The notes below the pieces were generated by a model. That model saw only the letters and a list, made by a program, of their open reading frames with translations, was not told where the DNA came from and searched no databases. This document shows, piece by piece, positions 42,173 to 54,096 of a stretch of DNA of 64,000 nucleotides (the first letter of the stretch is position 1; every line of letters begins with the position of its first letter). Source of the DNA: Myxococcus sp. CA023. Its GTDB lineage: Bacteria; Myxococcota; Myxococcia; Myxococcales; Myxococcaceae. The stretch spans positions 1-64,000 of the forward strand of contig NZ_JAAEAH010000009.1 in assembly GCF_010998615.1 (NCBI RefSeq). The letters are read 5' to 3'. Position numbers and translations under genes: made by a program.

Positions 42173-43756
42173 ATGCGATACCACCTCTTCCTTCCGCTCT
42201 GCACCTTGCTGGCCTGTGCCCACGCGCAACCGGCCGCCACGCCTCCGGCTCCTATCGCGCAGGCGCCCGTGGACCCCGAATCCCAGTTGCGCGAGGCCCT
42301 GCAACGGGCGGGCATGGCGATGGAGGCGGGGCACTTCGACTCCGCGCTCTCGGAGATGCAGCGTCTGTGGGACGGTGGCCACCAGACGGACGACGTGGCC
42401 TGGTACGCCGCCTATGCCTCGCTGGGCACCGGTGACGATGCCGCGGCGTTCACCTGGCTGGAGCGCGCCGTCGAACGCGGGATGAGCTCACCGGGCGACT
42501 TGCTGCACGACAAGTCCCTGGCGCCGCTGCGGCGGATGCCTGGCTACGACGCGCTGGTGGCGCGGGCCCGGGAGAACGCGCTGAAGGCCCGTGCCGAAGG
42601 CAACGTGGGGGCGGGGCTGGAGACGACGACGCCCGCGGACGCGGGAGTGTCTGAGCGGGCGCTCGCGGCCTTCGTGAAGGCGGCCGAGGACGCGGGCTCG
42701 TCGGCGCTGGTGGTGCTCCGTCACGGCAAGGTGGTGGGCGAGTGGTACTTCGGCGGCGAGACGCAGCGCATCGAGTCCATGTCCGCGACGAAGGGCGTGG
42801 TGGCGTTGGCCATCGGCCTGCTCATCGACGAAGGGAAGATTGCCTCCGCCGACGCGCCCGTCTCCACCTTCTTCCCGGAGTGGAAGGACGGCATCAAGGG
42901 GAAGGTCACCCTGCGGCATCTGCTCAGCCATACCTCGGGGCTGGCGGCGAATGCCGACGCGATGGACATCTACCAGTCGCGAGACTTCGTCCGATACGCG
43001 CTGGACGCCCACGTGGTGGACATCCCGGGCAGCCAGTTCTTCTACAACAACAAGGCCACCAACCTGCTGGCGGGCGTGGTGGAGCGTGCCTCGGGTGAGA
43101 AGCTGGACGCCTATCTCATGCGGCGCCTCTTCGAGCCGCTCGGCATCCGTGATGTGTTCTGGCAGAAGGACCCGTCCGGCAATCCGCTGGGCATGTCCGG
43201 TCTGCGCCTGCACCCCGTGGACTTCGCCAAGGTGGGCCAGTTGATGCTCCAGCGAGGCGTCTGGCAGGGCCAGCGCATCCTGAGCGAGGCCTGGATTCAG
43301 GAATGCACCGCCGCGTCTTCGCAGGCCTTCGCCCCCGCGGCGGGCTTGTTGTGGTGGCTCGTCTACGACAAGTCGTTCCGCGTGCTGGGTCAGGACATGG
43401 TGAACGAGGCGCGTCGCAACGGCATGTCGGAGGCGTCGCTGTCCCGCCTTCGGGACGTGGTGGGCAAGCCGATTCCCTCCGGAGACTTCGGCCAGGTGCT
43501 CTCCGAGCGACTGGGCGGGGTAAACGGCGTCAGGGAGTTCATGGAGAAGAGCGCCCGCATCCCGCTGCGCACGCAGGTGGAGGGCCCGCCTCGTGGTTAC
43601 TCCGCACGCGGCTCCTTCGGGCAGCTCCTGCTGGTGGTGCCAGAGCAGGACCTGGTGGTGGTGCGCATGGCCTTGCCGGATGGACGGGTGCCTCCGGACG
43701 TCATGGAGTTCCCTGCATTCAACACGCTGGCCCTCTCGCTGGTGCCTTCGCCCTGA
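42173..43756 (+). CDS. Serine hydrolase lipoprotein of the class C beta-lactamase family
   Basis: A 527-residue lipoprotein (LCTLLACAHA, Cys at 15). Residues 35-140 look like tetratricopeptide-type helices (QLREALQRAGMAMEAGHFDSAL). The remainder is a beta-lactamase/penicillin-binding-type hydrolase: SxxK in ESMSATKG (about 204), YxN in FFYNNKATN (about 291), and a late GSFGQL in place of the KTG-type box. Such enzymes are usually esterases, peptidases or D-amino-acid hydrolases rather than antibiotic-resistance genes. Substrate unknown. Confidence 0.85.
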   Translation: MRYHLFLPLCTLLACAHAQPAATPPAPIAQAPVDPESQLREALQRAGMAMEAGHFDSALSEMQRLWDGGHQTDDVAWYAAYASLGTGDDAAAFTWLERAVERGMSSPGDLLHDKSLAPLRRMPGYDALVARARENALKARAEGNVGAGLETTTPADAGVSERALAAFVKAAEDAGSSALVVLRHGKVVGEWYFGGETQRIESMSATKGVVALAIGLLIDEGKIASADAPVSTFFPEWKDGIKGKVTLRHLLSHTSGLAANADAMDIYQSRDFVRYALDAHVVDIPGSQFFYNNKATNLLAGVVERASGEKLDAYLMRRLFEPLGIRDVFWQKDPSGNPLGMSGLRLHPVDFAKVGQLMLQRGVWQGQRILSEAWIQECTAASSQAFAPAAGLLWWLVYDKSFRVLGQDMVNEARRNGMSEASLSRLRDVVGKPIPSGDFGQVLSERLGGVNGVREFMEKSARIPLRTQVEGPPRGYSARGSFGQLLLVVPEQDLVVVRMALPDGRVPPDVMEFPAFNTLALSLVPSP

Positions 43757-43824
43757 CTGGCGCAGGGCTCGCGCGGCGCGACGGTGCCTGCGCCGCCGGC
43801 CCTGTGGCATAAAGCGCTTCCAGT

Positions 43825-45108
43825 ATGCAGCCATCTCGCCGTGTTTCGCTCGTCCTGAGCTACCAGTACCCGGGTAAGTACGCCTTCACCGTGCTGGCGG
43901 GCGCCGTGGAGTCAGACCCGGCGCTGGCGGACGTGACGCTGCACTTTCCGCGCAGCCGCGAGACGTTGCTGGACACGATTCGCGAGCGCGTGGACGCCGG
44001 AGACACGGTGGTGGCGGCGTGGTCTTTCTACTCGGCCAGCTTCGCCCCGGCGGCGGCGGAGCTGGCATGGGTGCGTGAGCGGCTGGAGGGACGGGACGTG
44101 CTGTGCATCGCCGGCGGCGTGCACGCCACGGCGGAGACGCTCCAGACGCTTCAGGCGGGCTTCGACCTGGTGGCGGTGGGCGAGGGTGAGTACTCCCTGC
44201 GCGCCTTGCTCGGCCGGGTGCTTCGAGGCGAGGAGCCGCGTGAGACGCACGGCGTCGCGTACCTGAAGGACGGGAAGCTGGTGCAGCGCGGCCGGGGGGA
44301 GGGCGTGCAACTGGACGACTTCCCGCCCTTCGCGGCGCGCAACGGGCAGTACGGCGCCATCGAGATTACGCGCGGCTGCATCTACGCATGTCGCTTCTGC
44401 CAGACGCCGTTCATGAGCAAGGCGCGCTTCCGCCACCGCTCCGTGGCCAACGTGGCGCACTGGGCGCGGGAGCTGCGGCGCTCGGGGCGGAGAGACATCC
44501 GCTTCATCACGCCCACCTCCATGTCCTACGGAACCGCAGACGAGTCGGTGAACCTGGACGCGGTGGAGGCGCTGCTCGCCGCGGTGAAGGAGGCCATGGC
44601 GCCCGATGGGCGCGTCTACTACGGCACCTTCCCGTCGGAGGTCCGCCCCGAGCACGTCACGCCCGAGGCGCTGGCGCTGCTCAAGCGCTACGTCCACAAC
44701 GACAACCTCATCATCGGCGGCCAGTCCGGCTCCGAGCGCATCCTCCAGAGCACCCGCCGGGGGCACGACGTGGAGACGGTGGTGCGCGCCACCCGCATCG
44801 CGGTGGAGTGTGGCTTCGTGCCCAACGTGGACTTCATCCTCGGGCTGCCCGGCGAGGAGCCCGCGGACGTGGATGCCACGGTGGCGCTGATGGAGAAGTT
44901 GGCGGGCCTGGGCGCGCGCGTGCATGGGCATACATTCATGCCGCTGCCGGGGACGCCCTTCCGTGATGCGCCGCCCGGGTCGGTGGATGAGGCGACACAG
45001 CGCAAGCTGGACCGGCTGGCCTCACAGGGGCGCCTGTATGGGCACTGGAAGCAGCAGGTCGCGCTCGCCGAGGGCATTGCCTCACGCCGCCGCCCGCGTG
45101 CGGGGTAA
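43825..45108 (+). CDS. B12-binding domain/radical SAM protein (TIGR04013-like)
   Basis: A 427-residue cytoplasmic enzyme. The N-terminal 130 residues form a cobalamin-binding Rossmann domain (VVAAWSFYSASF, CIAGGVHATAETLQTLQAGFD and AVGEGEYSL). The radical SAM core has ITRGCIYACRFC with Cys185, Cys189 and Cys192 for the 4Fe-4S cluster, then FILGLPGEEPADVDATVAL and PLPGTPFRDAPPG. B12-radical SAM enzymes often methylate unactivated carbons or rearrange substrates; the substrate here is unknown. The pattern fits the TIGR04013 group. Stands between a lipoprotein gene and the sit pair; no partner gene is evident. Confidence 0.88.
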   Translation: MQPSRRVSLVLSYQYPGKYAFTVLAGAVESDPALADVTLHFPRSRETLLDTIRERVDAGDTVVAAWSFYSASFAPAAAELAWVRERLEGRDVLCIAGGVHATAETLQTLQAGFDLVAVGEGEYSLRALLGRVLRGEEPRETHGVAYLKDGKLVQRGRGEGVQLDDFPPFAARNGQYGAIEITRGCIYACRFCQTPFMSKARFRHRSVANVAHWARELRRSGRRDIRFITPTSMSYGTADESVNLDAVEALLAAVKEAMAPDGRVYYGTFPSEVRPEHVTPEALALLKRYVHNDNLIIGGQSGSERILQSTRRGHDVETVVRATRIAVECGFVPNVDFILGLPGEEPADVDATVALMEKLAGLGARVHGHTFMPLPGTPFRDAPPGSVDEATQRKLDRLASQGRLYGHWKQQVALAEGIASRRRPRAG

Positions 45109-45156
45109 GGGCAGCGCGGAACGGGCAAGACAGACCTGAAGTCTAGGATTCGCGGA

Positions 45157-45828
45157 ATGCGAACCTGTCTGCTCAGAATGCTTATGGTGCTCGCCGTGCT
45201 TTGGCTGGGGTGTTCCACCTCGGTCAAGCCGCCCATGCAGCAGGCCTGGGATGACGCGGAACTGGAGTGCTGGACTCCGCACGAGGACCAGTGTGTGTCC
45301 TTGCTGTGTCTGGGCGACGCGTGTGGCTTCTACCGTTGCGCGGACCTGCCGGGGGAGGTGGAGCTGGCGCGCTTTCCGCCCGCCCGTCCACCCGTGGCTG
45401 CCGCGGCGCCTGGCCGAGGTCCCCGGCGAAACTGGGGCCTCGGGCAGCAGTTGCCTCGGGGCGCTGTCATGGTGTTCCCCAACTGGGGTGGTGCGCCTGG
45501 GCGAGTCATTCCGCCGTCACATCAGCTGCCGCCCGGACGCTGGGAGAAGCACCACATCTTTCCCCAGGCACCAGAACTCGCCCAATGGTTCACGCAGCGG
45601 GGCGTCAAGATTCACGACTACACGATGCCGATACCGCGAGAGCTCCATCGACGCATTCACGGTGGTGCGGGAGCCGGTGGTGCCTGGAACGAAGCCTGGC
45701 GTGGGTACATGAGGCGTAACGGTGGGGCGAGTCCTGAAGAGATTTTCAAACACGCCGGAGAGTTGATCTACCGCTTCGAGCTGCTTGGTGGGCCGATTCG
45801 CCCGTACTATTCCAGGCCAGGAACATGA
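45157..45828 (+). CDS. sitA: SitA6-like polymorphic toxin lipoprotein
   Basis: A 223-residue lipoprotein of the Myxococcus TIGR02269 group, now linked to the SitA6 kin-discrimination toxins. Signal VLAVLWLGC (Cys at 19). Residues 37-61 are Cys-rich (CWTPHEDQC, CLGDAC, YRC). The toxin part starts about 128 with HHIFPQAPEL (His132, His133), IHDYTMPIPRELHRRIHGG (His153, His164, His168) and WNEAWRGYM, the kind of His-rich metal site seen in HNH/ββα-type nuclease toxins (inference). Outer-membrane exchange would deliver it to siblings. It overlaps the immunity gene by ATGA. Confidence 0.82.
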   Translation: MRTCLLRMLMVLAVLWLGCSTSVKPPMQQAWDDAELECWTPHEDQCVSLLCLGDACGFYRCADLPGEVELARFPPARPPVAAAAPGRGPRRNWGLGQQLPRGAVMVFPNWGGAPGRVIPPSHQLPPGRWEKHHIFPQAPELAQWFTQRGVKIHDYTMPIPRELHRRIHGGAGAGGAWNEAWRGYMRRNGGASPEEIFKHAGELIYRFELLGGPIRPYYSRPGT

Positions 45829-46553
45829 CCCTTCGTGTGTTTGAACTCTCCCAGGACAGCGCGATGTGGCCCCGAATCAACGGGAGCTTCAACGCCGCGC
45901 ACAAGTGGGGACTGCCTGGGCTGGCGGGGTGCCCTGGCTGTGGGGTGACCTGGGCCTCCTCGGGCCATCAGTACCCCGCTGTGGATTTGTCGAACCTGCC
46001 TGCGCAGAGCGAATTCCTGAAGGCCCGGCCCGAGCCATTCGAGGAGTTCGCGAGGCTGCGTGAGTTGGTCCGCCCCTTGGCTCCGCCAAGCGCGTTGCTG
46101 CCTCCAGGGACATTGTTCGGCCCGCTGGTTGGAACTGCCTCGGGACGATTCGCCGACTTCGAAACGCAGGGGAGCATGCTGCTGGTGGTTCGCCGGGAAG
46201 CGCTGGAACGGCTCCAGGTGGAAGGTGTGCGCGGCCTCGTGGGCTGCAAGACGGAGCTGCGCTTTCGGCAGAAGGACCCGCCGGAGCTCTTGGAGCTTCA
46301 GCTCGAACCTCGAGGACAACTGCACCCGGACTGCTATCCGCCGGATCTGCCTCCTCCGTGTGACACCTGTGGCCGGTTCAAACTCACGCTGCCAGACGAC
46401 CCCATCCTCGACGCCGCCTCGCTGCCCACGGACCGCGACGTCTTCCGCGTGGGCAACTTCGCGACCGTGATGGTGGGCACGGAGCGATTCAAGGAGGCAG
46501 TTCAGCGCTTGGAGCTGGAGGGAATCACCTTCCGTGAGCTGCCTACCCGCTAG
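45825..46553 (+). CDS. sitI: SitI6-like immunity protein with double CxxCG motif
   Basis: A 242-residue cytoplasmic protein with two zinc-type motifs, CPGCG (Cys36, Cys39) and CDTCG (Cys179, Cys182), the defining feature of the double-CxxCG (TIGR02264) family now known as SitI6 immunity proteins. It overlaps the toxin stop by ATGA, so immunity is made together with the toxin. No signal or membrane segment, in line with protection inside the recipient. Confidence 0.85.
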   Translation: MTLRVFELSQDSAMWPRINGSFNAAHKWGLPGLAGCPGCGVTWASSGHQYPAVDLSNLPAQSEFLKARPEPFEEFARLRELVRPLAPPSALLPPGTLFGPLVGTASGRFADFETQGSMLLVVRREALERLQVEGVRGLVGCKTELRFRQKDPPELLELQLEPRGQLHPDCYPPDLPPPCDTCGRFKLTLPDDPILDAASLPTDRDVFRVGNFATVMVGTERFKEAVQRLELEGITFRELPTR

Positions 46554-46619
46554 GCACTCGCGCGCGGGCCGTCACTTCCACGGGCCTCCGCTCCGCCAGG
46601 CGCTTAGGATGGGGGCGCG

Positions 46620-46958
46620 ATGTCCACCGACCAGGCACCTCCCTACTGGCTGCTCATCTCCGTCCTCTTCAGCAACCAGCCGCTGTCGCCCTCGCTGGCG
46701 ATGACGCTGCACCAGGCTGCCTTCGAGCTGCACCAGCGCGGTGACGGTGCCAAGGAGGTGGCCGGGGACATGGTGAGCGGCCGGGTGGTGAACCTGCGCA
46801 AGGACGTATCCTTCGGCGGCATCGCCGGGCCTGCCTTCGAGGCGGAGATCGAGACCGAGCGGGGCTCCGGCGTCGTCCGCTTCGTCCTCACCCGGCAGGG
46901 CCTGGAGATGATGAAGCAGCAGCCCGCCGAGCCGCCCCGGCCCAAGTACCTCAACTGA
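46620..46958 (+). CDS. Small protein of unknown function
   Basis: A 112-residue protein (MSTDQAPPYWLLISVLF at the start) without signal or recognised motif; the middle predicts as beta strands (VVNLRKDVSFGGIAGPAFEAEIETE). GC3 is high as in real genes here, and AGGATGGGGG precedes the ATG. It lies 66 nt after the immunity gene and may be part of, or downstream of, the sit unit. Confidence 0.6.
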   Translation: MSTDQAPPYWLLISVLFSNQPLSPSLAMTLHQAAFELHQRGDGAKEVAGDMVSGRVVNLRKDVSFGGIAGPAFEAEIETERGSGVVRFVLTRQGLEMMKQQPAEPPRPKYLN

Positions 46959-47025
46959 GCCAGCACGGGCCCGCCCGCCTGCCCGCTCCCTGCTCGCGGA
47001 CGGTGGGCGTCTCCATTTGGGAGAC

Positions 47026-47094
47026 ATGGACCCCGAGCTGCAACGAGGCCAGCGCGACGCCTACAACGCGGAGAGCGACGAGAAGAAGGGGTGA
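47026..47094 (+). CDS. Possible 22-residue peptide behind a hairpin
   Basis: The ATG at 47026 directly follows the perfect inverted repeat GTCTCC-ATTTG-GGAGAC (47009-47025), whose right arm is also the ribosome-binding site. The peptide is charged (MDPELQRGQR...DEKKG). A short frame with its Shine-Dalgarno locked in a stem could be regulated; it could equally be chance. Confidence 0.25.
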   Translation: MDPELQRGQRDAYNAESDEKKG

Positions 47095-47097
47095 GCC

Positions 47098-47502
47098 TTA
47101 CTCCCGCTCGAGGTCGACCTTGCCCTTGTTGCCCATGTGCAGGATGGAGTTGGACAGCGTGGCGGCGGACATCTCCGCCAGCTCCATGATGACCTGCTCC
47201 TGCTGCGCCTGCTCCGAGCCCGCAGGGGCCTGGGTCGCCGCCCGCGTGCCGTCCTCGGAGATGGGCCCGCGGCCCACGGCGGAGAGGTAGGAGTTCAGGA
47301 TGCCGTTGTTCGGCGAGCTGCCCACCGAGGCGAGCGCCGAGGCAACCACCGCGCCCCCCGACACCATCGTCGGGTCCCCAGGCCGGTTGGCCGGGGCCAT
47401 CGGGTTCACCAGCGCGCCAAAGCTCGTGCTCGCGGCGCGGGTCTGCGCCTGCGTGGTGGCGGGCTGAATCATCGGACCGGTGAAGGAGTTGATGCGGGTC
47501 AT
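47098..47502 (-). CDS. Small protein of unknown function, Ala/Ser/Thr-rich N-terminus
   Basis: A 134-residue protein. The first 90 residues are Pro/Ala/Ser/Thr-rich (TGPMIQPATTQAQTRAA), the last 45 helical (EQVIMELAEMSAATLSNSILHM), a layout seen in secretion-system effectors or needle-type proteins, but no family is recognised. The ATG before TRINSFTG is chosen, since the upstream codons are Gly/Arg-rich. Confidence 0.55.
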   Translation of the reverse strand: MTRINSFTGPMIQPATTQAQTRAASTSFGALVNPMAPANRPGDPTMVSGGAVVASALASVGSSPNNGILNSYLSAVGRGPISEDGTRAATQAPAGSEQAQQEQVIMELAEMSAATLSNSILHMGNKGKVDLERE

Positions 47503-47604
47503 GGCGCCTCCGTCTCGGCCCGGGACGCGCACCACGCACGTGTCGGACCTCTCGAATCCCCATTATCGCCCGGCCGCCGGGGAAGTTGCGCGAAAGGCCG
47601 AAAA

Positions 47605-47655
47605 CGCCCGAAGGCCGCGGACTTACGGGCGTGCTCCCCGTCAGCCGCGGCCTTC
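47605..47655 (-). terminator. Terminator of the aceBA operon
   Basis: GAAGGCCGCGG (47610-47620) pairs perfectly with CCGCGGCCTTC (47645-47655), with an inner ACGGG/CCCGT stem. On the minus strand it starts ~25 nt after the aceA stop and is followed by GGGCGTTTTCGG, giving a short T run. Confidence 0.65.
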
Positions 47656-47680
47656 TTGGGACTTCAGGAGGCGCCGTTGC

Positions 47681-48967
<1,287 letters not shown>

Positions 48968-49024
48968 CGTGGGCTCCTCGCTACGGTAAAAGTGGTGGGT
49001 TGCTGCTGCGAAAGTGCGAAGGGT

Positions 49025-50650
<1,626 letters not shown>

Positions 50651-50898
50651 CTGAGCTCCTTTGGCTAGGTGCGTTGTAAATCTTCTGGGACGGCTCGGAA
50701 AATGAGTCCTGCGAGGGCAAAAAGGAAGTGCGGAGTGAATCTTTGCCTGCTTGCCTGTAACTGTGTCAACAGCCGGCGTGTTAAATCTGTAAATCAACGA
50801 GTCGCCCCCAGGGCGTATGCAATGGGGGGCGCCAAGGCGCGTAGGTAGGAATGAGGGCCACGGACGCCAAGTGGGAGCGGCCCCAGAAGGGAGATGTG
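50651..50898 (-). promoter_or_regulatory. Promoter region of aceBA with repeated TGTAAATC elements
   Basis: TGTAAATC (plus strand) occurs at 50675-50682 and 50788-50795, the latter abutting TTAAATC at 50781-50787. On the minus strand a perfect -35 box TTGACA lies at 50769-50764, 115 nt before the aceB start, but a good -10 is not evident. The repeats are candidates for a glyoxylate-shunt regulator. The PspC gene is divergent and would share the region. Confidence 0.5.
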
Positions 50899-51252
50899 AT
50901 GGACGCCAAGAGACGCTGCGCCACCTGCACCGAGGAAGTGAGCCTGGAGGTCCGAAGGTGCCCGCGCTGCGGCGCGCGCACGGAGCCGATGCACCGGGGC
51001 GTGGATGGGCGGCTGCTGACCGGGGTGTGCGCGGCGCTGGGACGGGAGCTGGGCGTGGACGCGGCGCTGATTCGCGTGGGCTTCGTGGTGGCGCTGGCGG
51101 TATCCGGGGGCACCGCGCTGATGGTGTACCTGCTGCTGTGGGCCTTCACGCCGCCGTCGGCGACGGGCACCGCGCCCCTGCGGCGCACGTACAACTGGCT
51201 GTCCGGCCTGGGCAATTCGGAGAGCACGCCCCGCGTCGAGCGCCGGGTGTAG
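50899..51252 (+). CDS. PspC-domain protein with N-terminal zinc ribbon
   Basis: A 117-residue inner-membrane protein. The N-terminus has a CATC...CPRC zinc ribbon (about residues 7-25). The PspC domain follows ([21 protein letters not shown] and one membrane helix, about 60-85, [22 protein letters not shown]). PspC proteins sense envelope stress and regulate the phage-shock response. The ATG preceded by AAGGGAG is chosen. Divergent from aceBA; ends before a clear terminator. Confidence 0.85.
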   Translation: MDAKRRCATCTEEVSLEVRRCPRCGARTEPMHRGVDGRLLTGVCAALGRELGVDAALIRVGFVVALAVSGGTALMVYLLLWAFTPPSATGTAPLRRTYNWLSGLGNSESTPRVERRV

Positions 51253-51279
51253 TGCTCAGCGTCCAACGAAGAAACTCAC

Positions 51280-51315
51280 GCCGGAGCCCTGCCTGAAGGC
51301 TCCGGCCTGTTATTC
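51280..51315 (+). terminator. Hairpin terminator after the PspC gene
   Basis: GCCGGAGCC (51280-51288) pairs perfectly with GGCTCCGGC (51298-51306) over a 9-nt loop, followed by CTGTTATTCG. It separates the PspC gene from fumC. Confidence 0.7.
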
Positions 51316-51351
51316 GATGGGGCCCACCTTTCTTTCCGAGGAGCCCCGCGC

Positions 51352-52752
51352 GTGAGCACGAAGAACGTCCGTACCGAGAAAGACACTTTCGGTCCCATCG
51401 ACGTCCCCGCCGACCGGCTGTGGGGCGCGCAGACGCAGCGCAGCCTCCAGAACTTCGCCATCTCCACCGAGCGCATGCCGCTGGCCCTCATCCGCGCCCT
51501 GGTGCTGGTGAAGAAGGCCGCCGCGCGGGTGAACGTGGAGAACGGCTCGCTGGCGAAGGAGAAGGGCGAGGCCATCATCCGGGCCGCGGACGAGGTGCTG
51601 GCGGGTCAGCACGACGCGGAGTTCCCCTTGAGCGTCTGGCAGACTGGCAGCGGGACGCAGACGAACATGAACACGAACGAGGTGCTCGCCAACCGCGCCT
51701 CGGAGCTGCTGGGCGGCGAGCGCGGCGAGGGCCGCAAGGTCCACCCCAACGATGACGTCAACAAGGGGCAGAGCTCCAACGACGTCTTCCCCACCGCGAT
51801 GAGCGTGGCCGCCGTGGCCGCCATCACCGAGCACGTGCTGCCGGAGCTGAAGGCGCTGCGCGACGTGCTCGCGCAGAAGGCTCGCGCCTTCCATGACGTG
51901 GTGAAGGTGGGCCGCACCCACCTGCAGGACGCCACGCCCCTGACGCTGGGGCAGGAGGTCGGCGGCTTCGTGGCGCAGCTGGACCACGCGCAGGGCCACC
52001 TGGAGCGCACCCTGCCGCACCTCCTGGAGCTGGCCCTGGGCGGCACGGCGGTGGGCACCGGCCTCAACGCCCCCAAGGGCTATGCCGAGCGGGTGGCGAA
52101 GGAGCTGGCCCAGCTCACCGGCCACCCCTTCGTCACCGCGCCCAACAAGTTCGAGGCGCTGGCCGCCAACGACGCGCTGGTGCAGGCGCACGGGGCGCTG
52201 AAGGGGCTGGCGGCGGTGCTCTTCAAGGTGGCCAACGACGTGCGCTGGCTGTCCTCGGGGCCGCGCTCGGGGCTGGCGGAAATCACCATCCCGGAGAACG
52301 AGCCGGGCAGCTCCATCATGCCGGGCAAGGTGAATCCCACCCAGAGCGAGGCGCTCACCATGCTGTGCGCCCAGGTAATGGGCAACGACGTCGCCGTCAC
52401 CGTGGGCGGGGCGTCCGGCAACTTCCAGCTCAACGTCTTCAAGCCCCTCATCGCCCACAACCTGCTCCAGAGCTGCCGGTTGCTGGCGGACGGCATGCGC
52501 AGCTTCCGCTTGCACTGCGCGGTGGGCATCGAGCCCAACCGGCCCCGTATCCAGGAGAACCTGGAGCGCAGCCTGATGCTCGTCACGGCGCTCAACCCCC
52601 ACATCGGCTACGACAACGCGGCGAAAATCGCCAAGACGGCCCACAGGGACGGCACGACGCTCAAGGAGACGGCCGTGGCGCTGGGGCTCGTCACACCCGA
52701 GCAGTTCGACCAGTGGGTCCGCCCGGAGGACATGACGGGCCACAAGGGGTAG
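51352..52752 (+). CDS. fumC: Class II fumarate hydratase
   Basis: A 466-residue enzyme of the tricarboxylic acid cycle that hydrates fumarate to malate. The signature [13 protein letters not shown] lies at about 322-334. [20 protein letters not shown] (about 101-120) and [21 protein letters not shown] (about 187-207) are the other conserved blocks. Length is standard. GTG start 13 nt after a GAGGAGC site. It lies next to the glyoxylate operon, which also makes malate, but with its own promoter. Confidence 0.97.
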   Translation: MSTKNVRTEKDTFGPIDVPADRLWGAQTQRSLQNFAISTERMPLALIRALVLVKKAAARVNVENGSLAKEKGEAIIRAADEVLAGQHDAEFPLSVWQTGSGTQTNMNTNEVLANRASELLGGERGEGRKVHPNDDVNKGQSSNDVFPTAMSVAAVAAITEHVLPELKALRDVLAQKARAFHDVVKVGRTHLQDATPLTLGQEVGGFVAQLDHAQGHLERTLPHLLELALGGTAVGTGLNAPKGYAERVAKELAQLTGHPFVTAPNKFEALAANDALVQAHGALKGLAAVLFKVANDVRWLSSGPRSGLAEITIPENEPGSSIMPGKVNPTQSEALTMLCAQVMGNDVAVTVGGASGNFQLNVFKPLIAHNLLQSCRLLADGMRSFRLHCAVGIEPNRPRIQENLERSLMLVTALNPHIGYDNAAKIAKTAHRDGTTLKETAVALGLVTPEQFDQWVRPEDMTGHKG

Positions 52753-52774
52753 GCCCCCCGGGGAGCAGGGGGCC
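52752..52774 (+). terminator. GC-rich hairpin after fumC
   Basis: GGCCCCC (52752-52758) and GGGGGCC (52768-52774) pair over a 9-nt loop directly after the fumC stop. No U-tract follows. Confidence 0.5.
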
Positions 52775-52857
52775 CCGGCGTCGAAGCGTGGGGCAGCGTA
52801 CGCTCCGGGAAGAAGGGACGGGCGCGGCGGCGGAAGGGCGATTAGGGTAGGGGCGTC

Positions 52858-53469
<612 letters not shown>

Positions 53470-53477
53470 GGCCCTTC

Positions 53478-53502
53478 CCGCCCCGGACGCATGCCGGGGC
53501 GG
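53478..53502 (+). terminator. Hairpin terminator after clpP
   Basis: CCGCCCCGG (53478-53486) pairs perfectly with CCGGGGCGG (53494-53502) over the 7-nt loop ACGCATG, close behind the clpP stop. Confidence 0.65.
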
Positions 53503-53613
53503 GGTGCTCCCCGGCGGGGTGCCACACGGGCGCCGCGCCGGACGCAGGTCCAGCACTGGACGTTTCCGGCTTCCCTGCCTGCAGGTGGCACGCGGCGTGC
53601 TCACCATGGGCAT

Positions 53614-54033
53614 ATGACGCCGATCCGATTTCGCATCGTCCCCCGGTTCCTCTTGCCCGGCGCCATTCTGGCCTCCATGGCCTGCGCGACGGGGCCCACC
53701 GGCCGCCCCCCTGTCCCTCCCAGCTCGGCCGCCGTGCAGACGGAGCTGGGTGCTCGGGACGTGGTGCAGGCCGGCGAGGAATACGCCCGCAACAACTCAC
53801 TGGTGCTGGCCGAGGCCGGGGAGGCGGTGGAGATCCGCCCCAACTTCTGGCGCATCCGCTTCGGCCTCGCGGACCAACCCGGCCGCATCCTGGAGGTCGA
53901 GTTCGACGAGCTGGCGCGCAGGGTCGTCAATGTCCGCGAGCTGGAAGTCATCCCGGAGAACCCGGGTGACGCCGCCCAGGGTGCCAGCGGCTCCGTGCCG
54001 GCGGCGGGGCAGCCTCGAGGCCCCATTCCCTGA
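53614..54033 (+). CDS. Small lipoprotein, unknown function
   Basis: A 139-residue lipoprotein with signal LPGAILASMAC (Cys at about 24). The mature part has a Pro-rich linker and a central beta domain (AVEIRPNFWRIRFGLADQPG, ILEVEFDELARRVVNVRELE). No ribosome-binding site precedes the ATG. The C-terminal 25 residues are Gly/Ala/Pro-rich. Not recognised as a named family. Confidence 0.6.
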   Translation: MTPIRFRIVPRFLLPGAILASMACATGPTGRPPVPPSSAAVQTELGARDVVQAGEEYARNNSLVLAEAGEAVEIRPNFWRIRFGLADQPGRILEVEFDELARRVVNVRELEVIPENPGDAAQGASGSVPAAGQPRGPIP

Positions 54034-54045
54034 GCGTGGGCGTCG

Positions 54046-54078
54046 CCCCGCGCCCCGGTCCTCACGGGCGGCGCGGGG
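54046..54078. terminator. Bidirectional hairpin between convergent genes
   Basis: CCCCGCGCC (54046-54054) pairs with GGCGCGGGG (54070-54078) over a 15-nt loop, lying between the stops of the lipoprotein gene (plus) and the DUF3293 gene (minus). Confidence 0.6.
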
Positions 54079-54096
54079 GCACCCGGTCCGCGTGCT

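Noticed and set aside
42173-43756. Antibiotic-resistance beta-lactamase
   Set aside because: The SxxK and YxN motifs are shared with many esterases and peptidases; the lipid anchor, N-terminal helical part and missing KTG box argue against a resistance role.
53586-53600. Sigma-54-like TGGCACGCGGCGTGC before the small lipoprotein gene
   Set aside because: Nine of ten positions match, but such near-matches are expected a few times in 64 kb, and the predicted transcript would start within 2-4 nt of the ATG. A leaderless mRNA remains possible because no ribosome site is seen.
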